IMG/VR virus record: IMGVR_UViG_3300017708_002382
Location: 1 to 22,338 of that record
Length of the DNA: 22,338 nucleotides
DNA from: a virus
Strand: one strand, 5' to 3'
The notes beneath the pieces are model-generated. The model was not told the DNA's origin, made no database searches, and worked only from the letters and a program-made list of their open reading frames with translations. Both the position numbers and the translations under genes were made by a program. Shown in pieces: positions 14,898-21,331 of the stretch. Each line of letters starts with the position of its first letter. The stretch's first letter is position 1.

Positions 14898-15362
14898 TCA
14901 CTTCATTGATTTGTCAGAACCCCGTTTGACATTACGTCCAGGGCCATTGCCAAATCCACCAAAACCGGTGCTCATGCCGGTAGCAGGACCAGGTGTCTGC
15001 ATGAATGCTTGATTACCCAGCTTGGGGTCAGTCGGAGCATTGTTGAAATAACCTCCCATTTGAGTTGGCTTTGCCGCTACTGGCGTATCTTGCTCAACTA
15101 TCTGTTCGCCATCGCCATAAGGATTACGGCGGAAGACAACATCACCATCTGGTTGCCCGCTAGGAGCAAAGTGGCTGCTTGCAGGCGTGAAGGACTGAAA
15201 ATTATTAGGGTTATTAGGTACACCATTTGGCGTTGCACTGAAGAAAGACTGTGCTTCGCGATTGCCAGTGGAATCTTCGTACCACTCATTGGTGCGTGTT
15301 GAACGCTTTGGACCTTTACGGTGCGCGTAAAAGTTTTCGTTTTGATGAGAAGGCTTAGCCAT
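14898..15362 (-). CDS. Disordered Gly/Pro/Asn-rich virion-operon protein
   Basis: The 154-residue product is hydrophilic and low in hydrophobic residues. Segments such as NGVPNNPNNFQSFTPASS and GMSTGFGGFGNGPGR predict disorder, and the N-terminus is basic (MAKPSHQNENFYAHRKGPKR). The ATG has GGAG about eight bases upstream and overlaps the upstream TGA (TGATG), so expression is coupled to the 327-residue gene. A basic, disordered protein in a late operon could bind DNA inside the capsid or act as an assembly factor. Neither is shown by a motif. About 35 bases separate its end from the next gene. Confidence 0.65.
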   Translation of the reverse strand: MAKPSHQNENFYAHRKGPKRSTRTNEWYEDSTGNREAQSFFSATPNGVPNNPNNFQSFTPASSHFAPSGQPDGDVVFRRNPYGDGEQIVEQDTPVAAKPTQMGGYFNNAPTDPKLGNQAFMQTPGPATGMSTGFGGFGNGPGRNVKRGSDKSMK

Positions 15363-16345
15363 CAGATGCGCTCCATTTTGTTCATAAGCTGCTGCAGCAT
15401 TTCTTTCCCGAGCAGTCCTTCTTTTGCGTAGAACTGTTCGTTGGTTGGCTGAGCAGCGCTCATCTGCTCGGTGTTCATCTCACGAGCAACACCTGTTTCG
15501 CCAAGTGGGTTAGGGCTCCCTTCTGACGGGAAAAACTTGCCCTGGTCCATCGCCTGCTGGATGGCTTCGTCACCAGGGCCTGTCCCTTCGTATGAGTTGG
15601 CGAACTTCTTGTTGTACTCACGCATTGCCAACGCAGGGTTAGCTTTTGCCCATTCGGCCATGCCGCCGGTGTAACCCATGGCGTCGATGATTTCGTCCGT
15701 CAGTCCTGCGCCGACCTTCTGCTGGTTGGCATAGAACTCAGGTAGACCAGCTTGGTCTCCCGTGTATTGGGTCTGCTGGGCAGAGGCAAGCATTGCTTTG
15801 CCAGCGTCAGTGTCATAGATCCCCGTGCTTGGAGCGTATTGCTGACGCATCGCCTCCAGCGCGGACTGGCGAACGTCTGCGTCATCGGAAAGTCCTGGGC
15901 TGACAATCCGCTCTGAAGGTAACGACTTGGCAGTTTCGTCTTTCAGGCTTTTGATGAATTCCATGTCCAGGTCAGCGCCCTGGTCGTCGCGACCAGAAGC
16001 ATCTGGGGATGGTTCGCCCTCGCCCATCCTTCGGCGATAGTCATTGAGAGTGTTAGTCAATACTCTCTGCTGAGACTCCAGGCCGCGCAACTCCTTATTT
16101 AAGGACTGATTACCCGAGTCATAAGCTCCGCCGAAGCCTAGAGGTGCACCTATGTTTCTCTGCAAAAACTGGTGAACTCCAAGGGTTCCCTGGCGGTCAC
16201 TGATCTGTTGCTGAGTCTCTGCTAGCGCTTGCTCTACAGCAGCCCTGCCTCTCAGTGAGTTGGCCTGCGCAAGTGCGTCGTTGTAGTTCGCGTACAGCTT
16301 GCCGTCATCTCCGACGTACTTGCCGTCTTTTCTCTGATAGCCCAA
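15362..16345 (-). CDS. Hydrophilic helical virion-operon protein
   Basis: The 327-residue product starts at a TTG (MGYQRKDGKYVGDDGKLYAN) directly after GGAGGTaact, a near-perfect ribosome site. The N-terminus has a short Tyr/Gly/Asp-rich beta motif. A long helical region follows (AAVEQALAETQQQISDRQG, LNKELRGLESQQRVLTNTLN) and then a Glu/Asp/Gln-rich, partly disordered stretch. The C-terminal part has YTGGMAEWAKANPALAMREY and ends in helix MLQQLMNKMERI. No transmembrane segment or enzyme motif is seen. Composition and position recall internal core or ejection proteins, or scaffold-like proteins, of short-tailed phages. It is not recognised with certainty. Its TGA overlaps the start of the next gene. 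Confidence 0.68.
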   Translation of the reverse strand: MGYQRKDGKYVGDDGKLYANYNDALAQANSLRGRAAVEQALAETQQQISDRQGTLGVHQFLQRNIGAPLGFGGAYDSGNQSLNKELRGLESQQRVLTNTLNDYRRRMGEGEPSPDASGRDDQGADLDMEFIKSLKDETAKSLPSERIVSPGLSDDADVRQSALEAMRQQYAPSTGIYDTDAGKAMLASAQQTQYTGDQAGLPEFYANQQKVGAGLTDEIIDAMGYTGGMAEWAKANPALAMREYNKKFANSYEGTGPGDEAIQQAMDQGKFFPSEGSPNPLGETGVAREMNTEQMSAAQPTNEQFYAKEGLLGKEMLQQLMNKMERI

Positions 16346-16347
16346 AG

Positions 16348-16842
16348 TTACCTCCAGTTCATTGCACCTTGGGCCTGCAAGACACGAGTACCGACTGCTG
16401 TGTCTGCGGGGCCAGGGATAGACATGATGAATTCCGACCCGGCACGGTCGTAGGCGTATCGCCTCACTTCGTCACGGCGATAATTCGCCACATAAAGTGT
16501 TTGGGCTAGTAGGTCGGTCTCTCTTAGGTAGACCTCCCAATAGTCCTTTGATGCCTTAAGCGGCTCAGACTGGAAGATTGCACGATCGGTGTCACCCGTG
16601 ATGCGCTCGACGCGGCTGGGTTGCGGCTGGTCCTCAACACGAAAGATCTGCGAAACCTTATAGGCTTTATCGCACCGATCTAAGTGTTCCAGGATTCTCG
16701 AATAGAAGTAGCTATCCGGGACCCTGGCTAAAGCTTCTTCCAGTCTGGCCATATCGCCAGCCGGAAGATTAGCTCCTACGTTGTACCCCAGGTGGAAGCG
16801 ACAACGGCTTTTATCGAAGTCGTTTAGCTCCATCGAATACAA
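16348..16842 (-). CDS. Putative neck / head-tail connector protein
   Basis: The 164-residue product starts with TTG at 16842, placed three bases after GAGGT. An ATG at 16833 is possible but 13 bases from that site. The sequence is helical: SRCRFHLGYNVGANLPAGD, MARLEEALARVPDSYF, then ILEHLDRCDKAYKVSQIF. It ends with YLRETDLLAQTLYVANYRRD, EVRRYAYDRAGSEFIMSIPG and PADTAVGTRVLQ. This style of Arg-x-x-Leu-Gly-Tyr start, three-helix core and a Pro-Gly-Pro-Ala-Asp loop is what I associate with connector proteins following the capsid genes in cyanobacterial phages. The gene position fits: two genes after the capsid pair and before the tail genes. The assignment rests on style and position and needs a profile search. 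Confidence 0.6.
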   Translation of the reverse strand: MYSMELNDFDKSRCRFHLGYNVGANLPAGDMARLEEALARVPDSYFYSRILEHLDRCDKAYKVSQIFRVEDQPQPSRVERITGDTDRAIFQSEPLKASKDYWEVYLRETDLLAQTLYVANYRRDEVRRYAYDRAGSEFIMSIPGPADTAVGTRVLQAQGAMNWR

Positions 16843-16867
16843 GCGACCTCACTTAATTCTATGAGAA

Positions 16868-17299
16868 TTATGCGATGTAAATGAGGTCGGCTGCGATGAC
16901 TTCATCCCAGTCAACACGGCCAATCTTTTTGAGCTGATCAAAGCTATTGAAACGCTCGCCAGGCAGCGAGAGCTTGAGTTCAATGATCTTTTTGGCTGTG
17001 GCATATCCAATGCCTTTGACGTGCTTAGCGATCGCCTCAGCAGTCGCTGCATTCAGGTTCAAACGCGTGTCTGCCGGGATAATAGTTTCTGGCAGCTTGT
17101 CTTCATCAACCTCTACTTCGGCTGACTGAGGCTGCGGCACATCACCCGTTCTGCCCTTATTAGGCTCATAGCTCTCGAGATCGTTCAAGGCTACGTAAGC
17201 AACTTGCCCGCTTGAATTCTTGACCATTGCCCACTCCTTGTCGTGGTAGCCAATAAATTCAACAAGCTGGCCAGTTTTAGTGTTCTGGTACAGAGCCAT
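16868..17299 (-). CDS. SH3-like plus ComEA-type helix-hairpin-helix protein
   Basis: The 143-residue product begins MALYQNTKTGQLVEFIGY. Its first 45 residues form a small beta barrel-like segment (KEWAMVKNSSGQVAYVALND). After an acidic linker, residues about 78-143 match the ComEA-like double helix-hairpin-helix fold: LNLNAATAEAIAKHVKGIG, ATAKKIIELKL, then FNSFDQLKKIGRVDWDEVI. In that family the Gly-Ile-Gly hairpins bind the DNA backbone without sequence preference. In a capsid-neck operon this points to a protein touching DNA at the portal or inside the head. The start is the first ATG after a terminator. No ribosome site precedes it, and a TTG further upstream lies in the terminator stem-loop and is rejected. 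The fold is well supported, the virion role is inference. Confidence 0.72.
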   Translation of the reverse strand: MALYQNTKTGQLVEFIGYHDKEWAMVKNSSGQVAYVALNDLESYEPNKGRTGDVPQPQSAEVEVDEDKLPETIIPADTRLNLNAATAEAIAKHVKGIGYATAKKIIELKLSLPGERFNSFDQLKKIGRVDWDEVIAADLIYIA

Positions 17300-17305
17300 A
17301 TGTAC

Positions 17306-17342
17306 AAAAAAATGAGGGCTATGGTCACCCAATAGCCCTCAT
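17306..17342 (-). terminator. Rho-independent terminator after capsid genes
   Basis: Read on the - strand, an 11-bp perfect stem (ATGAGGGCTAT paired with ATAGCCCTCAT) with a nine-base loop is followed directly by seven T residues. It lies 22 bases after the accessory capsid gene and just before the helix-hairpin-helix gene in the same direction. It probably trims capsid transcripts so that the two capsid genes are expressed above the downstream tail genes, with read-through supplying the rest. Confidence 0.88.
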
Positions 17343-17363
17343 CCTAGGGAAACAATTGCCGTA

Positions 17364-18005
17364 TCAGGACTCAGTCAGATAAGGCAGGATTGTGTCATCA
17401 GTTGTGGCTACGTCGTCATCCAGGTAGTAGGAGACTTCGCAGATCACGTAGCTGCCACCCGTGGCCGTAGAGGTCAAGGTGGAACCTGCACCAGTACCAG
17501 CGCTGTCGGTGACGAAGACCTTGAGGGTCTTTGCTCCGCTCACAGCAGTACCAGCAGCGCTAAAGCGACCAGTACCAGGGGCAATGGTTGTTGAAGCGAC
17601 GGCCAGGTTGGCTGAATTGGTGCCGAGGGCCGAGCTGGAAATCACACCGCCAGCGGTGGAGTTAACAGCGCTCGCAAGCTTCAGACGGTTGTTGTTAGTA
17701 CCAACCAGGCCAGAAGCGGCATCACCCTTGTCCTTCTCCTTGCGGGTGTCAGTCACACGCAGGCCAAGGGAGTAAACGGTTGCACCATCGGGTACTACCA
17801 GCCCGGTGATGTTTGCCCGTGGCTTGTCGTCATCGCGCTTGTCAGGGCTTGGAATGATCACGTCAAAAGACGTGCCGCCAGTTGAGTCGACAAGTGCGTA
17901 GCCGATCTTGTGGTAGTACTGCCTTCCGGGGACTGCAACAACGCACTGACCCTGGAAGCTACTCAGATTGGTAACAAAGTTACCGGGATAAATTCTCTTA
18001 GACAT
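17364..18005 (-). CDS. Accessory capsid / head decoration-like protein
   Basis: The 213-residue product lies 16 bases after the capsid gene and starts at an ATG with a strong GGAGGT site nine bases upstream. It is beta-rich: FQGQCVVAVPGRQYYHKIGY, FDVIIPSPDKRDDD, VYSLGLRVTDTRKEKD. An Ala/Ser/Thr/Gly-rich middle follows (TNSANLAVASTTIAPGTGRF) and it ends TLKVFVTDSAGTGAG, YVICEVSYYLDDD. A protein paired with the major capsid gene, with its own strong ribosome site and bounded by a terminator, is expected to be abundant, as are capsid cement or decoration proteins. There is no family motif I can name. A fibre or tail-tube role is less likely from position. Confidence 0.7.
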   Translation of the reverse strand: MSKRIYPGNFVTNLSSFQGQCVVAVPGRQYYHKIGYALVDSTGGTSFDVIIPSPDKRDDDKPRANITGLVVPDGATVYSLGLRVTDTRKEKDKGDAASGLVGTNNNRLKLASAVNSTAGGVISSSALGTNSANLAVASTTIAPGTGRFSAAGTAVSGAKTLKVFVTDSAGTGAGSTLTSTATGGSYVICEVSYYLDDDVATTDDTILPYLTES

Positions 18006-18021
18006 TAGTTACTTACCTCCC

Positions 18022-19191
18022 TCAATATACGAATGAGTAAGCAACGGAAATGAAGTCGCGATTTAGCACTTCAAATCCTGCGAAGAGGCTCCAGATCATG
18101 ATAATAAAGCGACTGAAGTCGTCATTATTGTTCAGAAGGATCTGAGCATTATTTCCGCCAATACCTACGCCAACTGCCTGAGGACCGAAGAACAGCATGG
18201 GGGCAGCGGTGTAAACCGCCTGAGTGCTGTCAATCGAAACATCAAGGCTCTTTTCGGCCAAGTTTGTTGACTCGAACCAACGAACTCCTTCAAAGAGGAA
18301 GCCAGTTGGCATCACGGGCTGACCAGCCACAAAGCCTGCCTGTCCATAAGCGGGACCCATGCCATAGAAGAAGTTGGCGTTGGGAGCCTGCTCAGGCTGC
18401 AGGGGGTTGACCATGCCATTACCTGCATATCGGGCGATTTCCCGGAATGCATCGTTTTGGCGCAAGTGCATCATCGCAGTTGGATCTGCGATGCAGCGGT
18501 AATAACCATCAGCGAACGTAGGAACATTGCGCTTACGCATGTCCTTGACCACCTGAAGCAGGTCGGTCTTGACGTCAAACTTCGCCGACTCAGTCGATGA
18601 ATAAGTCAGGAAGGGTGCAGATGATGCCTTTGCCTTGCTCAGCGGGTAGTAGTAACCACCTTGAGTGTCAGAGGCTTCGCCATTCGCTTCAGCTTTGAAC
18701 AGCTCGTCAGCGAAGACGCGGTCACGCCACCGGCGATAGTCATCCAGCAGGGTCAGAGAACCAATGCTTTGGTGGAAGACATTCAGGTTGCCGGTATCAA
18801 GCAGCAAGCGCTGAGCGGTCAGCAGTGTCTCGCGGGCAACCTTGAAAGTTGAAGGTGCCGTGGAGTCGGTTGGGTCTGCGGGTCCGGTGTACTCCTTAAG
18901 AGTCACCATGACCTTGTCTTTAACAATAGAGCGGCTAGATGCAGTGCCCAGTGTTTGATCAGCTGTGCGTTCTCGGGAATCCTTGTTACCAGGATTGCCC
19001 CAGAAGCGGTAGCGATCTAGCTGAACAGTTTGACCGGGTTGCTTAGCAAAATCGTGAACAACCACGGGCTCTACCGCCATCTCAATGATGTAGCCCGGAT
19101 GAGGGCGGTAAAGCTCAGCACCTAGCAGCTTTGGAAAGTCATTATCAATCCACATGGATCGAAATTCCTCAGCTGTAAGGGGATATTGCAC
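18022..19191 (-). CDS. Probable major capsid protein
   Basis: The 389-residue product has the size of an HK97-fold capsid subunit. The N-terminal part (PGYIIEMAVEPVVVHDFAKQ, PGQTVQLDRYRFWGN, then ADQTLGTASSRSIVKDKVMV) resembles the N4-gp56-type capsid family, in which a hydrophobic-Phe-Ala-x-Lys/Gln start, a Gly-x-Thr-Val-x-hydrophobic-x-Arg-Tyr strand and a following loop open the fold. Later segments (YYRCIADPTAMMHLRQNDAF, REIARYAGNG, GFLFEGVRWFESTNL, APMLFFGPQAVGVGIGG) match the axial-domain pattern of that family. It leads the late operon. The start is uncertain: GTG at 19191 lacks a good ribosome site, and ATG at 19155 has GAGGA ten bases upstream. I assign it from motif memory and context, not a search. 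Confidence 0.82.
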   Translation of the reverse strand: MQYPLTAEEFRSMWIDNDFPKLLGAELYRPHPGYIIEMAVEPVVVHDFAKQPGQTVQLDRYRFWGNPGNKDSRERTADQTLGTASSRSIVKDKVMVTLKEYTGPADPTDSTAPSTFKVARETLLTAQRLLLDTGNLNVFHQSIGSLTLLDDYRRWRDRVFADELFKAEANGEASDTQGGYYYPLSKAKASSAPFLTYSSTESAKFDVKTDLLQVVKDMRKRNVPTFADGYYRCIADPTAMMHLRQNDAFREIARYAGNGMVNPLQPEQAPNANFFYGMGPAYGQAGFVAGQPVMPTGFLFEGVRWFESTNLAEKSLDVSIDSTQAVYTAAPMLFFGPQAVGVGIGGNNAQILLNNNDDFSRFIIMIWSLFAGFEVLNRDFISVAYSFVY

Positions 19192-19210
19192 GCGCGCTGC
19201 GTGCTAACTC

Positions 19211-19231
19211 TTACTATAGAAATAACTTATA
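19211..19231. promoter_or_regulatory. AT-rich divergent promoter region candidate
   Basis: The 51 bases between the capsid start and the endonuclease start hold TATAGA on the + strand (19215-19220) and TATAGT and TATAAG on the - strand, which could be -10 elements for both divergent genes. No clear -35 boxes stand out. The block TTATAGGGA also recalls a phage-polymerase promoter, but no second copy was found. Confidence 0.3.
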
Positions 19232-19242
19232 GGGAACACTTT

Positions 19243-19926
19243 TTGGACGTTACGGACGTCAGGGGCTTACTGGGATTGCTCCTTGTTGACGGAAGCCTCG
19301 TGCCATACCGCAGTCCTGGCGGTGGATACATTCAGATGACACTTACAGCAGGAATTAAGTCCTCTGCGTTCCTGGAAGATAAGGCGACTGAATTTCGTCA
19401 GTTCTTTCCAACGCGAGCAAAAATTACTCCCTACAGAGGCTCAGCCAGGGACAACGGAAAACGGACTACGGTTCTTCGCTTCAGGGTCTCCACTAATAAA
19501 TTGAGGCCTGTCTACAACTTGCTTTATCCAGCAGGGGATCGAACCATCACTCAAACAGCGCTTGATCTACTTGGTGCTAAAGCTGCTGCATGGTGCTGGG
19601 CCGAAGGTGCTCGAGTTGATACGAGCACTAACAAGGCTGAGTTAACCCGTGTCGGCAATACCTGGGCAGAGGCCTCAAGGCTCCAGGGTTGGCTTCAAAT
19701 GCTTACTGGAGCCAGGTCGGAACTGAGGGAATACAGGCATAAGCCACGCCTTTACTTCGACGCAGTCGAGGCTTTGAAGATCCGAGAAGCTCTCATCGAG
19801 TACGCCCCAAAAAGTCGTTTGCACCTATTTACCGGAGAGATACCAGATGTCAGCGCAATTCGTTCAGCGCGTACTGAGTTATTGCTTGGGAGTGGGGCAA
19901 ATCAACCTGCTAGGGCATCGCAGTAG
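19243..19926 (+). CDS. LAGLIDADG-type homing endonuclease
   Basis: The 227-residue product starts at a TTG with AGGGA about eight bases upstream. An earlier in-frame TTG at 19186 would overlap the capsid gene and is rejected. The first LAGLIDADG helix is VRGLLGLLLVDGSL, with the acidic residue Asp16 before Gly. The second is ALDLLGAKAAAWCWAEGARV, with Glu121 in the catalytic position instead of Asp. The region between is beta-rich (GYIQMTLTAGIKS, TVLRFRVSTNKLRPVYNLLY). A second-half pattern follows (NTWAEASRLQGWLQMLTG). This layout fits a two-motif monomer, which in the family cuts a long target site to spread the gene. It sits in opposite orientation directly upstream of the major capsid gene, a classic intergenic homing niche. 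Its 3' end overlaps a second, related gene by 80 bases. Confidence 0.72.
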   Translation: MDVTDVRGLLGLLLVDGSLVPYRSPGGGYIQMTLTAGIKSSAFLEDKATEFRQFFPTRAKITPYRGSARDNGKRTTVLRFRVSTNKLRPVYNLLYPAGDRTITQTALDLLGAKAAAWCWAEGARVDTSTNKAELTRVGNTWAEASRLQGWLQMLTGARSELREYRHKPRLYFDAVEALKIREALIEYAPKSRLHLFTGEIPDVSAIRSARTELLLGSGANQPARASQ

Positions 19927-20434
19927 ACCATGGCTACAGATCGTTCGACCTGAGACTGAGAAGGTCTACCTGAATCATCAGCTCAAGCAGATGCGGCTGG
20001 CCCATGCCGGTCCACTGGAGTACGTCTGGGACGTATTGCCGACGGATGGGTTTTACGACAAGAAAAGGCTCAGGGTTCGAAGTGACGAGTTGTACCGCGC
20101 TTACGAGTTGATGTATCCAAGAGACAAAAAGATCATCACTCCTCAGGTCATGAGCATATGCGGCATTTATGGATTGACCGCGCTGTGGTCTGATCGTGGT
20201 CGGGTCGTTGGCCGCTTGGGCAAAATTCGCACACGCCTAAGCACTGAGGACAATCATGTCATTGCTGGTTGGTGTAATGACAATGGATTTTCCTGCTCTC
20301 TCATCAGCCGGGAAGACAAGTGTTTTGGAATTCAATTTGATAGGGATTCGACGCAAAACCTGATTGCAAGCATTCGCCCACATATCCATAAGACAATGCG
20401 CAAGACCTTCACTCGCGTCCCAGCAGTGACTTAG
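19847..20434 (+). CDS. Degenerate LAGLIDADG-like paralogue
   Basis: The 195-residue product has its own ATG with GGAG nine bases upstream, inside the last 80 bases of the first endonuclease gene. It is alignable by eye with its neighbour: first helix VQRVLSYCLGVGQINLL, a basic beta segment (PLEYVWDVLPTDGFYDKKRL), ELYRAYELMYPRDKKIITPQ, second helix GIYGLTALWSDRGRVVGRL. The ending (CFGIQFDRDSTQNLIASIRP, HIHKTMRKTFTR) resembles the end of the LAGLIDADG_2 family. The acidic residues expected before the two key glycines are Val16 and Arg117 here, so it is probably not a nuclease alone. It could be a decaying copy, a specificity partner for the active neighbour, or a maturase-like DNA/RNA binder. 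The homology is from motif memory. Confidence 0.62.
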   Translation: MSAQFVQRVLSYCLGVGQINLLGHRSRPWLQIVRPETEKVYLNHQLKQMRLAHAGPLEYVWDVLPTDGFYDKKRLRVRSDELYRAYELMYPRDKKIITPQVMSICGIYGLTALWSDRGRVVGRLGKIRTRLSTEDNHVIAGWCNDNGFSCSLISREDKCFGIQFDRDSTQNLIASIRPHIHKTMRKTFTRVPAVT

Positions 20435-20538
20435 CAACTGGATAAGATTTACACAGCTCCGAAGAAGAACTGCGTCAGGAGCTTTACTACCTAGCCAGGA
20501 GTCCGGGTTTTTGTAGTTTCAACGGATTGGCAACTGAT

Positions 20539-20567
20539 CCACTGTGCAATTGGCCCTTGTGCAGTGG
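20539..20567. repeat. Inverted repeat in the intergenic gap
   Basis: CCACTGTGCAA and TTGTGCAGTGG can pair as an 11-bp stem (two G-T wobbles) around a seven-base loop. It lies in the 169-base gap between the LAGLIDADG pair and the CP12-like gene. No T-run follows closely enough for a standard terminator. It could be a transcript-stabilising hairpin or operator. Confidence 0.5.
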
Positions 20568-20584
20568 CACCTGGCTTTTACAAT
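20557..20584 (+). promoter_or_regulatory. Possible promoter for CP12-like gene
   Basis: TACAAT at 20579-20584 is a good -10 match. TTGTGC at 20557-20562 is a weak -35 match at 16-base spacing, inside the right arm of the inverted repeat. The next gene starts 20 bases after the -10 element. Confidence 0.3.
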
Positions 20585-20603
20585 TAACTCTGCATGACCA
20601 GTA

Positions 20604-20822
20604 ATGAATATGCAAGACACCGGCGAATGCGTTGACGGCGTCTGTCCCGTGAATTTCAGTGTTGCTCCTAAAGCGCCTGGAACAATCTTTTTCGCTCCTA
20701 TCGAGGAGCCTGAAATCATTGAAAAGCCGAAAGGCAAGCCAGTAACTGACTTTCGACAGAAATTCATTGACTATTGCGAAGAACATCCGTTCGACGTCGA
20801 GTGCAAAATCTACGAAGTATAG
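20604..20822 (+). CDS. Small protein with CP12-like C-terminal motif
   Basis: The 72-residue product ends FRQKFIDYCEEHPFDVECKI plus YEV. This fits the C-terminal half of CP12: Cys-x-x-(Asn/His)-Pro...Glu-Cys-x-(Val/Ile)-Tyr-(Asp/Glu), with Cys58 and Cys67 eight residues apart as in CP12. In CP12 that loop inserts into glyceraldehyde-3-phosphate dehydrogenase and, when oxidised, shuts it and phosphoribulokinase down. The N-terminus has a second pair, Cys9 and Cys14 (GECVDGVCPV), and then a Pro/Lys-rich linker instead of CP12's usual helical middle. So this is either a divergent phage CP12, or a different redox protein that keeps the GAPDH-binding end. The ATG at 20604 has a weak ribosome site, and a second ATG lies two codons later. 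It is flanked by unrelated genes. Confidence 0.6.
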   Translation: MNMQDTGECVDGVCPVNFSVAPKAPGTIFFAPIEEPEIIEKPKGKPVTDFRQKFIDYCEEHPFDVECKIYEV

Positions 20823-20871
20823 AGACCGTAAGTTTTTCCTTAGACTGATTTCATAACCAAGCTGCAGCGGA

Positions 20872-21312
20872 ATGGCTGTCTTTAATAAACTGAATGGCTT
20901 TGTTGAGCACCTCAGCGAAGGCGTTCACAATCTTGGCAGCAATCAACTCGTTGTTGCGCTCAGCAACACGGCCCCAACTGCCGAATCCACCCCACCCACA
21001 GGCGACACGGCCAATTGTGTTTTGGCCAATGTTTCTCAAGTCTCTTACTCGGATTTGAGTACTCGCAGTGTCACAACTTCAAGTTCTTCACAGACATCGG
21101 GCACCTATCGCCTGGTCTTAGCCGATCTGACCCTGACATCGTCTGGGACAGTGGGTCCGTTTAGATATATCTACCTTTACAACGACACACCAACTAGCCC
21201 TGCTGATCCCCTGATCGGTTATTTCGATTACGGCTCAGGCCTCACCCTTGCTAATGGTGAGAGCTTGACAATCGATTTTGACCAATCATCAGGTGCATTG
21301 ACATTGGGATGA
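20872..21312 (+). CDS. Virion-type beta protein of marine phages
   Basis: The 146-residue product starts MAVFNKLNGFVEHLSEGVHN. The segment LGSNQLVVALSNTAPTAEST follows. This opening, a short helix and then a Val-Ala-Leu-x-Asn-Thr-Ala-Pro strand, is one I recognise from widespread small structural proteins of marine cyanophages and pelagiphages. The rest is a Ser/Thr-rich beta sandwich (YRLVLADLTLTSSGTVGPFR, YIYLYNDTPTSPADPLIGYF, DYGSGLTLANGESLTIDF). It has no signal peptide. It is followed after 19 bases by a gene with cupredoxin-like repeats in the same direction, so the two probably form the beginning of a second structural operon. The tail or fibre location is inference. Confidence 0.78.
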   Translation: MAVFNKLNGFVEHLSEGVHNLGSNQLVVALSNTAPTAESTPPTGDTANCVLANVSQVSYSDLSTRSVTTSSSSQTSGTYRLVLADLTLTSSGTVGPFRYIYLYNDTPTSPADPLIGYFDYGSGLTLANGESLTIDFDQSSGALTLG

Positions 21313-21331
21313 TCCACCGCTTGAGGTAAGC

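Noticed and set aside
19211-19237. T7-like phage-polymerase promoter (TATAGGGA)
   Set aside because: Only a short resemblance, and no second copy was seen in the other gaps.
20455-20483. AGCTCC/GGAGCT stem after the second LAGLIDADG-like gene as a terminator
   Set aside because: The six-base stem has a 17-base loop and no T-run, so it is too weak.
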